Below are positions 34,617 to 43,731 of a DNA stretch of 64,000 nt, in pieces. The stretch is from an uncultured Blastocatellia bacterium (GTDB lineage Bacteria; Acidobacteriota; Blastocatellia; Pyrinomonadales; Pyrinomonadaceae). The stretch is taken from positions 24,791-88,790 of the forward strand of contig CAMLLD010000013.1 of the NCBI GenBank assembly GCA_946480785.1. Reading direction: 5' to 3'. Numbering within the stretch: the stretch's first letter is position 1; each line of letters begins with the position of its first letter. Under the pieces are notes generated by a model. That model ran no database searches and had not been told where the DNA came from. It saw only the letters and a program-made list of their open reading frames with translations. A program made the position numbers and the translations under genes.

Positions 34617-34975
34617 TTCTATTTGCCCTATCACCTTCCTCATAATTCCGTCACCACAATACGGCCGCCACAGCAAACGATTCTTGCTCACCTTTGCTGG
34701 CCGTCGGATCAACGTCTGACTTTATAGACCACGAGGCAAATCGGCGACCGGATTCAAAGCCACTGGAGATTTAAGGAGTGGCAGGTGTGCAGTCTATGTT
34801 GTTCGGTGCAAAGTAGGACCAACCTTAATCTGTAGGTAGAGACGTTGACACGTAATTACAATTGACATAGTGTCCTCGCAGAACAAGCTGGGTAGCACAC
34901 GGACTTCCCCAACGATCGTTCTCTGTTGTCGCCTTGAGTTCTACAGACTAAACCTTCACTTACCTCCCGTCCCTC

Positions 34976-37939
34976 ATGTGGATTTCCCGCGCGAGTGTTA
35001 TTTGGCCTGCCTCGTTGTTGTTATTGCTTTTGCTACTATTGCCTCACATCACTGCCGTAGCCCAATACCGGATCGAGAGTTGGACCATTGACAATGGGCT
35101 GCCGCAGAACACCGTGCGCTCGATCGTGCAGACCCGCGACGGTTACCTCTGGTTCACCACCTACGACGGCCTGGTGCGCTTCGACGGAATCAACTTCCGA
35201 GTCTTCGATAAGAGCAATACAAAAGGACTCACTACTAACCGGTTCACCTGCCTTTATGAAGACAAGGACGGAACACTCTGGATCGGAACCGGTGCCGGCG
35301 GTGGCGTGACACGCTATCACGATGGCGTGTTCACCTCGTACCCGATAGAAGGTCAGGTCTTCGACTTCACACACGACCTTAACGGCGAGTTGCTTATCGG
35401 CTCCGACACCGGGCAATTCTACTGGCGCGATGGCAAGGTTATTCGCGCGCCGGCTGAATACCAGGATTACAAAAGAAAGCACTACCTTGCACCCTCCGGA
35501 GCGCAATGGATCATCACTGCCAGCCGGGCGCGAGAGGTTAGAAACGGTCGAGTGACTGAGTATCCAGTGAAACTGCGCACTCCAGCTACTGATGTGGGAC
35601 TCTATGAAGATCGGCAACAGAACTTATGGTTGGGTGACGAAACAGGAATCTACCTGCTTCGCGACGGTCAGATCACACACTACTTCGAGAAACACGGATT
35701 GCCGGCGCATACTTCCGGACGAGCATGCGCGGAGGATGACGAAGGCGGCGTCTGGTTTACTCTCATTTCGTTGGCCGGTAACGGAGTGGCTTACTTCAAA
35801 GACGGTCGCTTCACTGTTTATGGAAGAAGCGTTGGTTTAAATGACCTCAACGTCAACACCGTCTTCAAGGATCGCGAAGGGGTGATTTGGCTCGGCACTT
35901 CAGCCGGACTGCATCGCCTAATCAAACAAGTCGTGACCGCATACTCCACCGCCAACGGTCTGCTTAACAACGAAGTCTATCCGATCCTGCAAGCTCGGAA
36001 CGGCGACGTCTTGATCGGCTCAGTCGCAGGACTCAGCCGCTTTCGGGATGGACAGTTCCAAAATACTCGATTGCCTGAACCTTACCACATAGTTCAAGCA
36101 CTGGCTGAAGACAGTGCCGGTCGTTTATGGATCGGCGTTATCAATGGGCTGGTGGTCGAGGAAAAAGGAAAACTGAAAAACCTCTCGAGCCTCGTCAACG
36201 GAGTCACCGTTCTTTCCATCCTGACAGACCGTAGCGGCAACACCTGGGCCGGCTCGGGCCGTGGCCTGTTCAAATTCAATGGCGACCAACTAACTGCGCA
36301 TTACACCTCTAAAGACGGATTACCCGCCGACGATGTAACCGCGATTTATGAAGACCGTAATGGCGATCTCTGGGTCGGCACCCCCGGGGTGTTGACGCAG
36401 TTCAAAAACGGCAAATTCGTCAGCTATCCGATCACCAAAGATGGCGCCCTCGATAATATCCGGGCGATCTATGAAGATGTTGATGGCACGTTCTGGATTG
36501 GCACTTATGATAATGGTCTCAGTCGATTTCGCGACGGACAGTTCTCCCACTACACAATAAATGACGGACTGTTCAGCAACGGCGTGTTTCAGATACTCGA
36601 AGACGCACACGGCTATTTCTGGATCAGTTGCAACCGGGGCATCTATCGGGTCAGCCGCCGTGAGCTGAACGATTTCGCAAATGGCGCGACCGCAAGTATT
36701 AGTAGTGTCGCTTTCGGCAAAGAGGATGGCATGCTCAATGTTGAATGTAACGGAGGGCGTGCCCCTGCCGGCATCATCGCGCATGATGGTAAATTCTGGT
36801 TCCCTACTATGGGTGGCGTGGTGGTAGTTGATCCTGAAGCCGTGAGCATTAACCGACAAACGCCGCCGGTGCGAATTGAATCAGTCACACTCGAGCGCGA
36901 CCCGGTGGACTTTCAGCGCGGCGTGAGTCTCGAACCGGGCCAGCGAGGATTGGAGATTAGCTATAGCGGATTGAGTTACATCAAGTCTGATCAGATCAAA
37001 TTCAAGCACAAGCTGGAAGGCCTTGATGTTGATTGGGTTGATGTCGGCACGCGGCGCGTGGCCTATTTCCCATACCTGCCGCCGGGCAGTTACACATTTC
37101 GCGTGATCGCAGCCAATAGCGACGGCCTTTGGAACAACGAAGGGGCGTCGCTGGTTGTGATCGTACGAACTCCATTCTGGCAACAATTATGGTTCCGGCT
37201 GTTATGTACGATTGTATTTTTAGGACTCGTTGCTTTGGCATTCAGAATTCGGTTCAAACGTTTGGAGCGGCGGCACGCTGAACGTGAAGCCTTCTCGCGA
37301 CGCCTCATCGAATCACAGGAGAACGAGCGCAAACGGATCGCCACGGAATTGCACGACAGCCTGGGCCAGAATCTTCTGATCGTAAAGAACTGGGCCCTCG
37401 TCGGTTTGAACTCGCTCGCGGAAGACAATCCCGCGCGTGAGCATTTAACCGAGATCTCAGAAACAACCTCGCTGGCGCTTGACGAAGTGCGTTTGATTGC
37501 ACACAACCTGCGGCCTTACCAGCTCGAAAGGCTCGGACTGACTAAAACGATTGAGTACATGGTCCAACAGATCAAGAACTCTTCGGACATCGAATTCAAT
37601 ACCGAGATAGACAACATTGACGGGCTGTTATCGAAAGAGGCTGAGATCAATCTCTATCGCATGGTCCAGGAATGCGCCAACAATATCATCAAGCACAGCG
37701 CGGCCACGAATGCGTGGCTTTCGATCAAACGCAGCAGCGGCGGCGCCGAGATCACTTGCCGGGACGATGGAAATGGCTTTGACACGAATGTAGCCTGGCG
37801 CAAGGGCGGCATGGGGTTGACAGACATCGCCGAACGCGTGCGGATGCTCGGCGGCAGGTACACGATTGATACCGCAGCAGGCAAAGGCGCCACGATTCAC
37901 ATCACGATAGATAGCCGCAAAGCACAAATCATTAATTGA
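34976..37939 (+). CDS. Reg_prop two-component sensor histidine kinase
   Basis: 987 residues: signal peptide (ASLLLLLLLLLPHITAVAQ), a double propeller of Reg_prop repeats (about 35-640; e.g. DGYLWFTTYDGLVRFDG, DGTLWIGTGAGG), a Y_Y_Y domain (about 680-745), a membrane helix (LLCTIVFLGLVALAF), a HisKA_3 dimerisation domain with the phosphoacceptor His in RIATELHDSLGQN, and an ATPase domain with ECANNIIKHS and GMGLTDIAERVRML. Periplasmic Reg_prop domains sense carbohydrates or other ligands in known relatives. The LuxR regulator gene follows 53 bases on. Confidence 0.93.
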   Translation: MWISRASVIWPASLLLLLLLLLPHITAVAQYRIESWTIDNGLPQNTVRSIVQTRDGYLWFTTYDGLVRFDGINFRVFDKSNTKGLTTNRFTCLYEDKDGTLWIGTGAGGGVTRYHDGVFTSYPIEGQVFDFTHDLNGELLIGSDTGQFYWRDGKVIRAPAEYQDYKRKHYLAPSGAQWIITASRAREVRNGRVTEYPVKLRTPATDVGLYEDRQQNLWLGDETGIYLLRDGQITHYFEKHGLPAHTSGRACAEDDEGGVWFTLISLAGNGVAYFKDGRFTVYGRSVGLNDLNVNTVFKDREGVIWLGTSAGLHRLIKQVVTAYSTANGLLNNEVYPILQARNGDVLIGSVAGLSRFRDGQFQNTRLPEPYHIVQALAEDSAGRLWIGVINGLVVEEKGKLKNLSSLVNGVTVLSILTDRSGNTWAGSGRGLFKFNGDQLTAHYTSKDGLPADDVTAIYEDRNGDLWVGTPGVLTQFKNGKFVSYPITKDGALDNIRAIYEDVDGTFWIGTYDNGLSRFRDGQFSHYTINDGLFSNGVFQILEDAHGYFWISCNRGIYRVSRRELNDFANGATASISSVAFGKEDGMLNVECNGGRAPAGIIAHDGKFWFPTMGGVVVVDPEAVSINRQTPPVRIESVTLERDPVDFQRGVSLEPGQRGLEISYSGLSYIKSDQIKFKHKLEGLDVDWVDVGTRRVAYFPYLPPGSYTFRVIAANSDGLWNNEGASLVVIVRTPFWQQLWFRLLCTIVFLGLVALAFRIRFKRLERRHAEREAFSRRLIESQENERKRIATELHDSLGQNLLIVKNWALVGLNSLAEDNPAREHLTEISETTSLALDEVRLIAHNLRPYQLERLGLTKTIEYMVQQIKNSSDIEFNTEIDNIDGLLSKEAEINLYRMVQECANNIIKHSAATNAWLSIKRSSGGAEITCRDDGNGFDTNVAWRKGGMGLTDIAERVRMLGGRYTIDTAAGKGATIHITIDSRKAQIIN

Positions 37940-37955
37940 ATCATTTGTGCTTTTT
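37922..37955 (+). terminator. Hairpin with T-run at the end of the sensor kinase gene
   Basis: GCACAAAT (37922) pairs with ATTTGTGC (37943-37950) across a 13-base loop and is followed by TTTTT. The stop codon lies in the loop. It may weaken read-through into the regulator gene. Confidence 0.45.
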
Positions 37956-37992
37956 GTGCCTTTTTGTGGCAAAACGTTTTTGAGGCAAGTTC

Positions 37993-38640
37993 ATGCAGCA
38001 AGAGATTCGCATCCTAATCGCCGACGATCATCCAATCTTCAGGCAAGGACTGCGGATGGTGATCGAGGCCAATCCACTATTGAAAGTCGTAGCCGAAGCG
38101 GGCGACGGTGAATCAGCGCTCGCTCGAATACGCGAGCTGAAACCTGATGTCGCAGTGCTCGACGTCGACATGCCGCCGCCTGACGGATTGGCAGTTTTAC
38201 ATGAACTTCGGAATCATCCGATCGCAATTATCTTCCTGACGATGCACAAGGACGAAGCTACACTGAATGCTGCGCTCGACTCAGGCGTCAAAGGTTTTGT
38301 AGTGAAAGACGAGGCAGCGAACGAGATAATCAGTTGTATTAAGGCAGTCATTGCCGGAAAGAGTTTCATCAGCCCGACGCTATCGGGCCACCTGCTAAAC
38401 CGGCGAAACCGCGCGGAAGCGTTCGCCGCCGAGCTGCCTTCGCTTAATGATCTCACTGCTTCGGAACGCCGCGTCCTGTTGCTGGTCGCCGAATCGCTGA
38501 CCAATAAACAGATTGCCGAAAAGATGTTTGTCAGCGTCCGCACCGTCGAGCATCACCGCGCGAACATCTGCGCCAAACTCGGCCTCAACGGCAAAAACGC
38601 TCTTCTCAGTTTCGCCCTCACTCACAAATGCGAGCTTTAA
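37993..38640 (+). CDS. NarL/LuxR-family response regulator
   Basis: 215 residues: receiver domain with LIADDHPIFRQGL, phosphoacceptor Asp in VAVLDVDMPPPDG and the conserved Lys in GFVVKDEA; then a C-terminal LuxR helix-turn-helix, LTASERRVLLLVAESLTNKQ and FVSVRTVEHHRANIC. It is the expected partner of the HisKA_3 kinase directly upstream. A palindrome at 38643-38660, between this gene and the YVTN genes, is a candidate target. Confidence 0.94.
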   Translation: MQQEIRILIADDHPIFRQGLRMVIEANPLLKVVAEAGDGESALARIRELKPDVAVLDVDMPPPDGLAVLHELRNHPIAIIFLTMHKDEATLNAALDSGVKGFVVKDEAANEIISCIKAVIAGKSFISPTLSGHLLNRRNRAEAFAAELPSLNDLTASERRVLLLVAESLTNKQIAEKMFVSVRTVEHHRANICAKLGLNGKNALLSFALTHKCEL

Positions 38641-38642
38641 AA

Positions 38643-38660
38643 ATAGGTAGTACCACCTAT
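38643..38660. promoter_or_regulatory. Near-perfect palindrome, possible regulator binding site
   Basis: ATAGGT-AGTACC-ACCTAT is an 18-base palindrome with two internal mismatches. TAGGTAGTA occurs again 24 bases downstream at 38668 (TAGGTAGTAGCACC). It lies just after the regulator's stop and about 100 bases before the first YVTN gene, so it may be bound by the LuxR-type regulator. Confidence 0.45.
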
Positions 38661-38756
38661 ATCAAATTAGGTAGTAGCACCCACGACCCGCTCGCGACAC
38701 TCGTCACATAATTCGCCCCGTCTCAAACGCAACCTCAGAACAGAAAGGAATAAACG

Positions 38757-40037
38757 ATGATTAGCCCAACACAGAAGATTTTTTCGGGCGCAGCGATCCG
38801 AGTAGTGACGCTGGCCCTGTCTCTCGTTCTCGGAGCCGGCGCCGCGCTCGCTCAAGTGAAAGGATATGTGACAAATGAAACTGACAACACTGTCTCAGTG
38901 ATCGACACCGCCACTAATACAGTGACTGCCACCATACCCGTCGGATCACATCCGGTCAGTGTAGCCGTTACTCCAGACGGTGGCTTTGCTTATGTGGTGA
39001 ATAGCCCTTTTATTGGCAATGGCTCTGTTTCGGTGATAAGTGGGTCAACCAATGCGGTGATAGCCACTATTCCCGTGGGCTTATTTCCGACTAGTGTAGC
39101 CATCACTCCGGACGGTGCTTTCGTTTACGTAACCGTTGGAGGTAGCCAGACTGTCTCAGTGATAGCCACGGCGACTAATACAGTGATTGCCAATATTCCG
39201 TTGCAAGGGGGTCCGCGGCACATAGCCATTACATCGAACGGAGCCTTGGCTTATGTGGTTACTGGGGGTGGTGGCCCCACTCCTGTAGATTTCGTTGCAG
39301 TAATCGACACTGCAACTAACACGGTGGTTACCTCGATACCGGCGCCGTTTCGTCCCGCTTTTATAGCGCTTTCGCCGAATGGAGCCTTCGGGTACTTGAC
39401 GGATAACTTCAGCCTCGACTATTTCAGGCTAGACACAGCAACCAATACAACCACCCACCATACACTTGCGCCTCTAGCTTCCAGTGCGGCTATCGTAGAC
39501 ATATCTCCGAATGGGGCTCTCGCTTACTTTACGAACCCTACCGAAGGAACGGTTACAGTAGTGGACACGGCAACCAACACCCCCACCACCACTGCTCCCG
39601 CTGGAAACTCTCCAACTTTCATAACCCTCACTCCGAACGGCGCCTTCGCTTACGTGACGAATATTTTTGTCAATACTGTCTCGGTGATCGAAACCACCTC
39701 TAATACCTTAATCGCTACTATACCGGTTGGGCACCGTCCCACCTGTATAGCTTTTGCAAAGCCGGCGCCGGACCCAATCGCACCGCTAATCGCTCAGATC
39801 ACAGCGCTGGTCGCGAACGGTACTCTCACATCCAATCAGGGCGACGTTCTAATCAACAAGCTCACGCAGGTCGCTGCCAAACTCGGCGGCAACCAGACAG
39901 GTGCTGCCTGCAACCAGTTTGCCGCCTTCATCAATCAGGTCCAGGCGTTCATTAACAATGGCTCACTCAGTCAATCTCAAGGGCAGGCGTTGATTGATTC
40001 AGCGAACGCCATCATGACCAGCCTCGGCTGTTCGTAA
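38757..40037 (+). CDS. Secreted YVTN beta-propeller protein with C-terminal FIMAH-like domain
   Basis: 426 residues: signal peptide (VVTLALSLVLGAGAALAQ), seven or so YVTN-type repeats (VSVIDTATNTVTATIPVG, then VTPDG.FAYV) forming a propeller (about 35-340), and a C-terminal helical domain (about 345-426) with ALVANGTLTSNQGDVLINKL, AFINNGSLSQSQGQALIDSA and a final LGCS, as in FIMAH domains. AGAAAGG stands eight bases before the ATG. Paralogue of the next gene. Likely a surface or periplasmic binding protein. Confidence 0.9.
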   Translation: MISPTQKIFSGAAIRVVTLALSLVLGAGAALAQVKGYVTNETDNTVSVIDTATNTVTATIPVGSHPVSVAVTPDGGFAYVVNSPFIGNGSVSVISGSTNAVIATIPVGLFPTSVAITPDGAFVYVTVGGSQTVSVIATATNTVIANIPLQGGPRHIAITSNGALAYVVTGGGGPTPVDFVAVIDTATNTVVTSIPAPFRPAFIALSPNGAFGYLTDNFSLDYFRLDTATNTTTHHTLAPLASSAAIVDISPNGALAYFTNPTEGTVTVVDTATNTPTTTAPAGNSPTFITLTPNGAFAYVTNIFVNTVSVIETTSNTLIATIPVGHRPTCIAFAKPAPDPIAPLIAQITALVANGTLTSNQGDVLINKLTQVAAKLGGNQTGAACNQFAAFINQVQAFINNGSLSQSQGQALIDSANAIMTSLGCS

Positions 40038-40095
40038 CCTAAGCCGCAACTTCCGCCGGCCTCAAATGCAACCTCAGAGTAGAAAGGAATAAACT

Positions 40096-41346
40096 ATGAT
40101 TAGTCTCACACACAAAACATTTTTCGGCGCAGCGGTTCGCGTAGTGACGCTGACGTTGTTTCTCGTAACTCTCGGAGCCAGCGCCGCGTTCGCACAAACG
40201 GTGGGTTACGTGACGAATACCTTCGAAAACACAGTCTCAGTGATCGACACGGGCACGAACACGGTGACTGCCACCATCCCGGTCGGAGCGTTTCCACAAG
40301 GAGTCGCCGTAACCCCGAACGGCGCGCGCGTCTACGTGGCGAACTCCGCCGACTTCACAGTCTCGGTGATCGACACTGCAACCAACACAGTGACAGCCAC
40401 CATCCCCGTTCAAGCAGGTGCATTCATCATCGCCATTACGCCGAACGGGGCCTTCGCCTACGTGACGGGTGGCGGCACAGTTTCGGTGATCGACACGGCG
40501 ACGAACACGGTAACAGCCACCATACCCGTCGGAACTATTCCAGTGGGAATCGCCATCACTCCGGATGGAACCAAGGCCTACGTGGCGAATAACGGTTTCG
40601 AGCTATCAATCTCCGTGATCGACACTGCGACCAACACGGTGGTTGCGACTATAGATGACCCTCCGTCTCCGGGTTTGATAGCTATCACACCAAATGGAGC
40701 CTCGGCCTATGTGACGAATTTCGGCACGATTTCCGCTATCACGGTGATCGACATTGCGACCAACACGGTGAGTGGCGGCCCCATAACGGTTGGGGATTTT
40801 CCGTTCGGAATCGACTTCACGCCGGACGGTGCCTTTGGCTACGTGGCGAATGCTAATTTTGGCACCGTCTCGGTGCTGTCTACGGCAAACAACTCCGTCG
40901 TCGCTACCATCCCCGTCGGAGGACGTCCACTCGGACTCGCCGTCACGCCGGATGGCGCCTCGGCCTACGTAGTGAATCTTTTCAACAGCAATGTCTCAGT
41001 GATCAGCACCGCCACGAATACGGTGACTGCGACGATTCCGGTCGGAATCGGCCCTTCACTCATTGCATTTCGGAAGACAGATCCGATCGCAGCGCTGATT
41101 GCCCAGGTCCAGCAGCTAGTCACGACAGGCACTCTTACGCAAAACCAGGGCGCCGGATTGATCGACAAACTCAACCAGGTTGCCGCCAAGCTCACTTCCG
41201 ATCAGACAGCCGCAGCCTGCAATCAGTTGGCTGCTTTCATCAACCAGGTCCAGGGCTACGTCAACAATCACTCGCTCACTCCAGCTCAGGGGCAAGCGTT
41301 GATCGATGCGGCGAACGCCATCAGGAACAACCTTGGTTGTTCGTAA
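40096..41346 (+). CDS. Secreted YVTN beta-propeller protein, paralogue
   Basis: 416 residues with the same plan as the preceding gene: signal peptide, YVTN repeats and the FIMAH-like C-terminal domain (QLVTTGTLTQNQGAGLIDKL ... NNHSLTPAQGQALIDAANAI, ending NNLGCS). The leader AGAAAGGAATAAACTATGATTA is nearly the same as that of the first copy, so duplication included the ribosome site. The gap between the genes is 58 bases; they are probably one transcript. A third, broken copy lies at 42376. Confidence 0.9.
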   Translation: MISLTHKTFFGAAVRVVTLTLFLVTLGASAAFAQTVGYVTNTFENTVSVIDTGTNTVTATIPVGAFPQGVAVTPNGARVYVANSADFTVSVIDTATNTVTATIPVQAGAFIIAITPNGAFAYVTGGGTVSVIDTATNTVTATIPVGTIPVGIAITPDGTKAYVANNGFELSISVIDTATNTVVATIDDPPSPGLIAITPNGASAYVTNFGTISAITVIDIATNTVSGGPITVGDFPFGIDFTPDGAFGYVANANFGTVSVLSTANNSVVATIPVGGRPLGLAVTPDGASAYVVNLFNSNVSVISTATNTVTATIPVGIGPSLIAFRKTDPIAALIAQVQQLVTTGTLTQNQGAGLIDKLNQVAAKLTSDQTAAACNQLAAFINQVQGYVNNHSLTPAQGQALIDAANAIRNNLGCS

Positions 41347-41370
41347 CCACTTGAGGAGAGGAGAGTAATC

Positions 41371-41883
41371 ATGACTAATTTGACTCGCGCATTAACGCTC
41401 GTGCTGGTTCTGGTTGTCTTCGGTGCCGGCGCTGCGTTCGCTCAAAACAAGAAAGCTAAAAACGTATCCACCACCGACGAGCAGGTGTCGTTCACCGCCA
41501 CCGGCACGGGAACGATCACGGGGGTGACGCACTTGCCCGGCGGACTGACCCAGTTGAACGTCAACACTTCAGGCTCCGCAACACATCTGGGGAACTTCAC
41601 AGGACCGTTGACGCGCATCCAGGATAAAGAGAACTTTGGCAGCACCGCAGTCATCGTCGGCGCCAACGGGAAAGACAGCATCTTCTTTTCCGTCAGCGGG
41701 CGTTTTGAGAAGACGAAGGACAAGTGCGTGCTCACTTCCTCGGGCGTTTACACCGTGACGGGCGGCGCTGGCGCGTTCGCCAACGCAACCGGGAGCGGGA
41801 CCATCGACACAGAGACCAACGTGTGCACAGGTACCGCAACCGGAACCTACACGGGAACGATCTCTAAGCCGAACACGAACTAA
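41371..41883 (+). CDS. Small secreted beta-rich protein
   Basis: 170 residues: signal peptide (LVLVLVVFGAGAAFAQ) and a Thr/Gly-rich body with FTATGTGTITGVTHLPGG, HLGNFTGPLTRIQD and a two-Cys C-terminal part (KCVLTSSGVYTVTGGAGAFA, NVCTGTATGTYTG). The pattern suggests a beta barrel of roughly allene-oxide-cyclase size. I do not recognise the family. GAGGAGAGGAG lies upstream of the ATG, 24 bases after the YVTN gene, so it belongs to the same secreted-protein run. Confidence 0.75.
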   Translation: MTNLTRALTLVLVLVVFGAGAAFAQNKKAKNVSTTDEQVSFTATGTGTITGVTHLPGGLTQLNVNTSGSATHLGNFTGPLTRIQDKENFGSTAVIVGANGKDSIFFSVSGRFEKTKDKCVLTSSGVYTVTGGAGAFANATGSGTIDTETNVCTGTATGTYTGTISKPNTN

Positions 41884-41986
41884 GACCAACTCACAGCTAC
41901 TCCCGCAGATGAACGCGGATTCCGCAGATCTAAATCCGCGTTTATTGCGTTCATTCGCGGCTCACCTCCCGAGCGCCCAGTGGACC

Positions 41987-42331
41987 ATGAAGTTGTTAAT
42001 CGTAGACGACCACGCACTCATGCGTCGTGTGATCAGAAGAGTGTTAAGCGATCTGGTCAGCGACGTCGAGGAATGCGGCGATGGCTCAGCAGCGCTCGCT
42101 GCTTACTACCAGCACGGGCCTGACTGGGTTGTGATGGACATTGAAATGAGCCCGATGGATGGAATCACGGCCACGCGAGAAATTCTCAAGGCGTTCCCGG
42201 CCGCGAAGATCGTGATCGTGAGCAAACATGATGACGAAGAGATTCGTGAGGCAGCGCGGGCAGCCGGAGCGTTTGGGTACGTGCTGAAAGAGAACCTCCT
42301 CGCTATCCGAGAGTTACTCGAAGAGCAGTAA
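41987..42331 (+). CDS. Single-domain response regulator
   Basis: 114 residues starting MKLLIVDDHALMRRVI; a longer frame from 41909 is unlikely as it adds 26 residues before the usual receiver start. Acidic pocket DD, phosphoacceptor Asp in WVVMDIEMSPMDG, Thr/Ser switch IVIVSKHDD and Lys in GYVLKEN are all present. No output domain follows. A kinase ATPase fragment on the opposite strand at 42430 suggests its partner kinase has been lost. Confidence 0.88.
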   Translation: MKLLIVDDHALMRRVIRRVLSDLVSDVEECGDGSAALAAYYQHGPDWVVMDIEMSPMDGITATREILKAFPAAKIVIVSKHDDEEIREAARAAGAFGYVLKENLLAIRELLEEQ

Positions 42332-42375
42332 GGCGTCCATCAGGCGCAACCACAAAAACGAAAGGAGTTGGAGCA

Positions 42376-42435
42376 ATGATTAATCAGACTGAGAAGAAGT
42401 TTTTCGGCGGGACGATTCGAGTAGCGAAGCAAGGT
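42376..42435 (+). pseudogene. 5' remnant of a third YVTN gene
   Basis: MINQTEKKFFGGTIRVAK, preceded by GAAAGGAG, matches the first 16 or so codons of the two YVTN genes (MISLTHKTFFGAAVRV; MISPTQKIFSGAAIRV). At about 42435 similarity stops and the sequence continues as a histidine-kinase fragment read on the other strand. The open frame to 42585 is therefore a chance fusion. Confidence 0.6.
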
Positions 42436-42595
42436 CGACCTGCACTGCCGTCGCCTTCGAGTGAACTGCTACGTTCGTCAACGCCTCCTGAAGAATGCGG
42501 AAGAGTGCCGTTGCTACTTCAGAAGGTATATTCATTTCTTCCTGATGAGGACGTCGAACGTTACCAACACATTCTTGAACGCTGAGAAAAGCCAC
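42430..42595 (-). pseudogene. Histidine kinase ATPase-domain fragment
   Basis: On the minus strand, EVATALFRILQEALTNVAVH followed by SKATAVQVDLA is the N-box region of a HisKA_3-type kinase (usual form ALFRIVQEALTNVARHA). Nothing of the dimerisation domain or of the later G boxes remains. It abuts the YVTN remnant, marking a rearrangement joint. Confidence 0.65.
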
Positions 42596-42880
42596 GAGTT
42601 TAGGCAGTCTGGTTCCCTCAGAATTTAAGACGGTCCCGTACTAAGTTTGATCCGAACCAAGGTAGTGGAATTCACTCGATTTTCGGATTTTTTACTTAGA
42701 TGAGAGATGCGTTTGAATCCGCCATTCCTGGGTGCCGCACGTCCGGGAAGAGAAAGGTTTTGACGCGTCGCTCACTTTGAAGCGGCCCGCTTTCGCGCAT
42801 TTGGCGATCCGCTCCAAAAACTCTCCCAAAAGATTATCCAAAAACAGAACTGCCCCCAACAGTTATTTTCGATTCCAAGT

Positions 42881-43336
42881 TCATGGACTGACAGCTTTTT
42901 GGCGATGCAGAGATTTTTCGATTGCAGCAACGATTTTGGCGGCTGACTTCCGATTACGGGCGTTTTGCTCGTCAGTAGATTTTCCGACATCTTCATGACG
43001 CAGATCGACGATTTCGTAGCCTTTCGCAATGTCGTCCACCACGTCGCGTGTCCGGCCGTACGTTCGAGCCGCACACACAATGATCTCGCAACCAATCTCG
43101 ACGAACTCGGCGAGACTTTCCGGCAACCTGGTCTTCTTGATCGGATCGCCTTGGCTTTCGATTCCGATCTTTACTCCGTTAATCGTGATTAGGACTTTAA
43201 TGTCTCTGCCCCGCGATTCCACCAATACTTGAACGCTAGCGTGTGTGTGTTCCGCTAGGAGCAAGTCGCGCACTAAGATAAGCGTATCGCTTTTGCCTCT
43301 GTCCGACGTTCCCGTAACAACGAATAATTGTCTCAT
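42881..43336 (-). CDS. Small P-loop-like protein of unknown function
   Basis: 151 residues. Near the N-terminus LFVVTGTSDRGKSDTLILVR has the Walker A spacing GxxxxGKS after a hydrophobic strand; KIGIESQGDP and EIIVCAARTYGRTRDVV suggest further strands of a nucleotide-binding fold, with Asp/Glu after hydrophobic strands as Walker B candidates. The last third is helical and charged. No family recognised and no clear ribosome site upstream of the ATG. It lies just inside the 23-bp repeat at 43497. Confidence 0.6.
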   Translation of the reverse strand: MRQLFVVTGTSDRGKSDTLILVRDLLLAEHTHASVQVLVESRGRDIKVLITINGVKIGIESQGDPIKKTRLPESLAEFVEIGCEIIVCAARTYGRTRDVVDDIAKGYEIVDLRHEDVGKSTDEQNARNRKSAAKIVAAIEKSLHRQKAVSP

Positions 43337-43496
43337 ATAAGCATGATGATAATGGCAGCACTAGCTTCGCATCAAACAAGAGCGCTTTAGGTTAAGCACT
43401 GGATTTGCAAGGAGTGCGGAACGACCGGCAATCTTCGCCAGGTGTGTGTAATCCGATCAGCCAAGCGACGTTCGTGAGCGGGTTCGTCGGGATTTT

Positions 43497-43519
43497 TTGA
43501 GCCTTAGTTGAGACACGAT
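43497..43519. repeat. 23-bp direct repeat, right copy
   Basis: Matches 34594-34616 at 22 of 23 bases (TTGAGCC-TTAG-TTGAGAC-ACGAT) in the same orientation, 52 bases before the tRNA-Leu 3' end. The roughly 230 bases between the P-loop gene and the tRNA hold no gene. Confidence 0.75.
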
Positions 43520-43570
43520 CTTTCTGTGCTTCCCCTAAGTTCTTTATTCGCAAGGCTTAAATTTTGGGTA

Positions 43571-43655
43571 TGGTGCCGAAGGGGGGACTCGAACCCCCAC
43601 GAGTTACCTCACACGCCCCTCAAACGTGCGCGTCTGCCAGTTCCGCCACTTCGGC
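43571..43655 (-). tRNA. tRNA-Leu (anticodon GAG)
   Basis: On the minus strand the 85-base sequence starts GCCGAAG and ends CTTCGGC-A-CCA with encoded CCA. The anticodon stem CACGT/GCGTG encloses loop TTGAGGG, giving anticodon GAG (Leu, CUC/CUU). A long variable arm (TGAGGTAACTCGT) and T arm GGGGG-TTCGAGT-CCCCC complete a class II tRNA. It follows secG in the same direction. Its 3' end is repeated at 34443. Confidence 0.95.
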
Positions 43656-43731
43656 ATGAAGTGAAGCGCCTTGGAAGGCTGCGACCATTATAACCGCGTT
43701 ATTTCAAGAACGAACAAAAGAACAACGGTTA

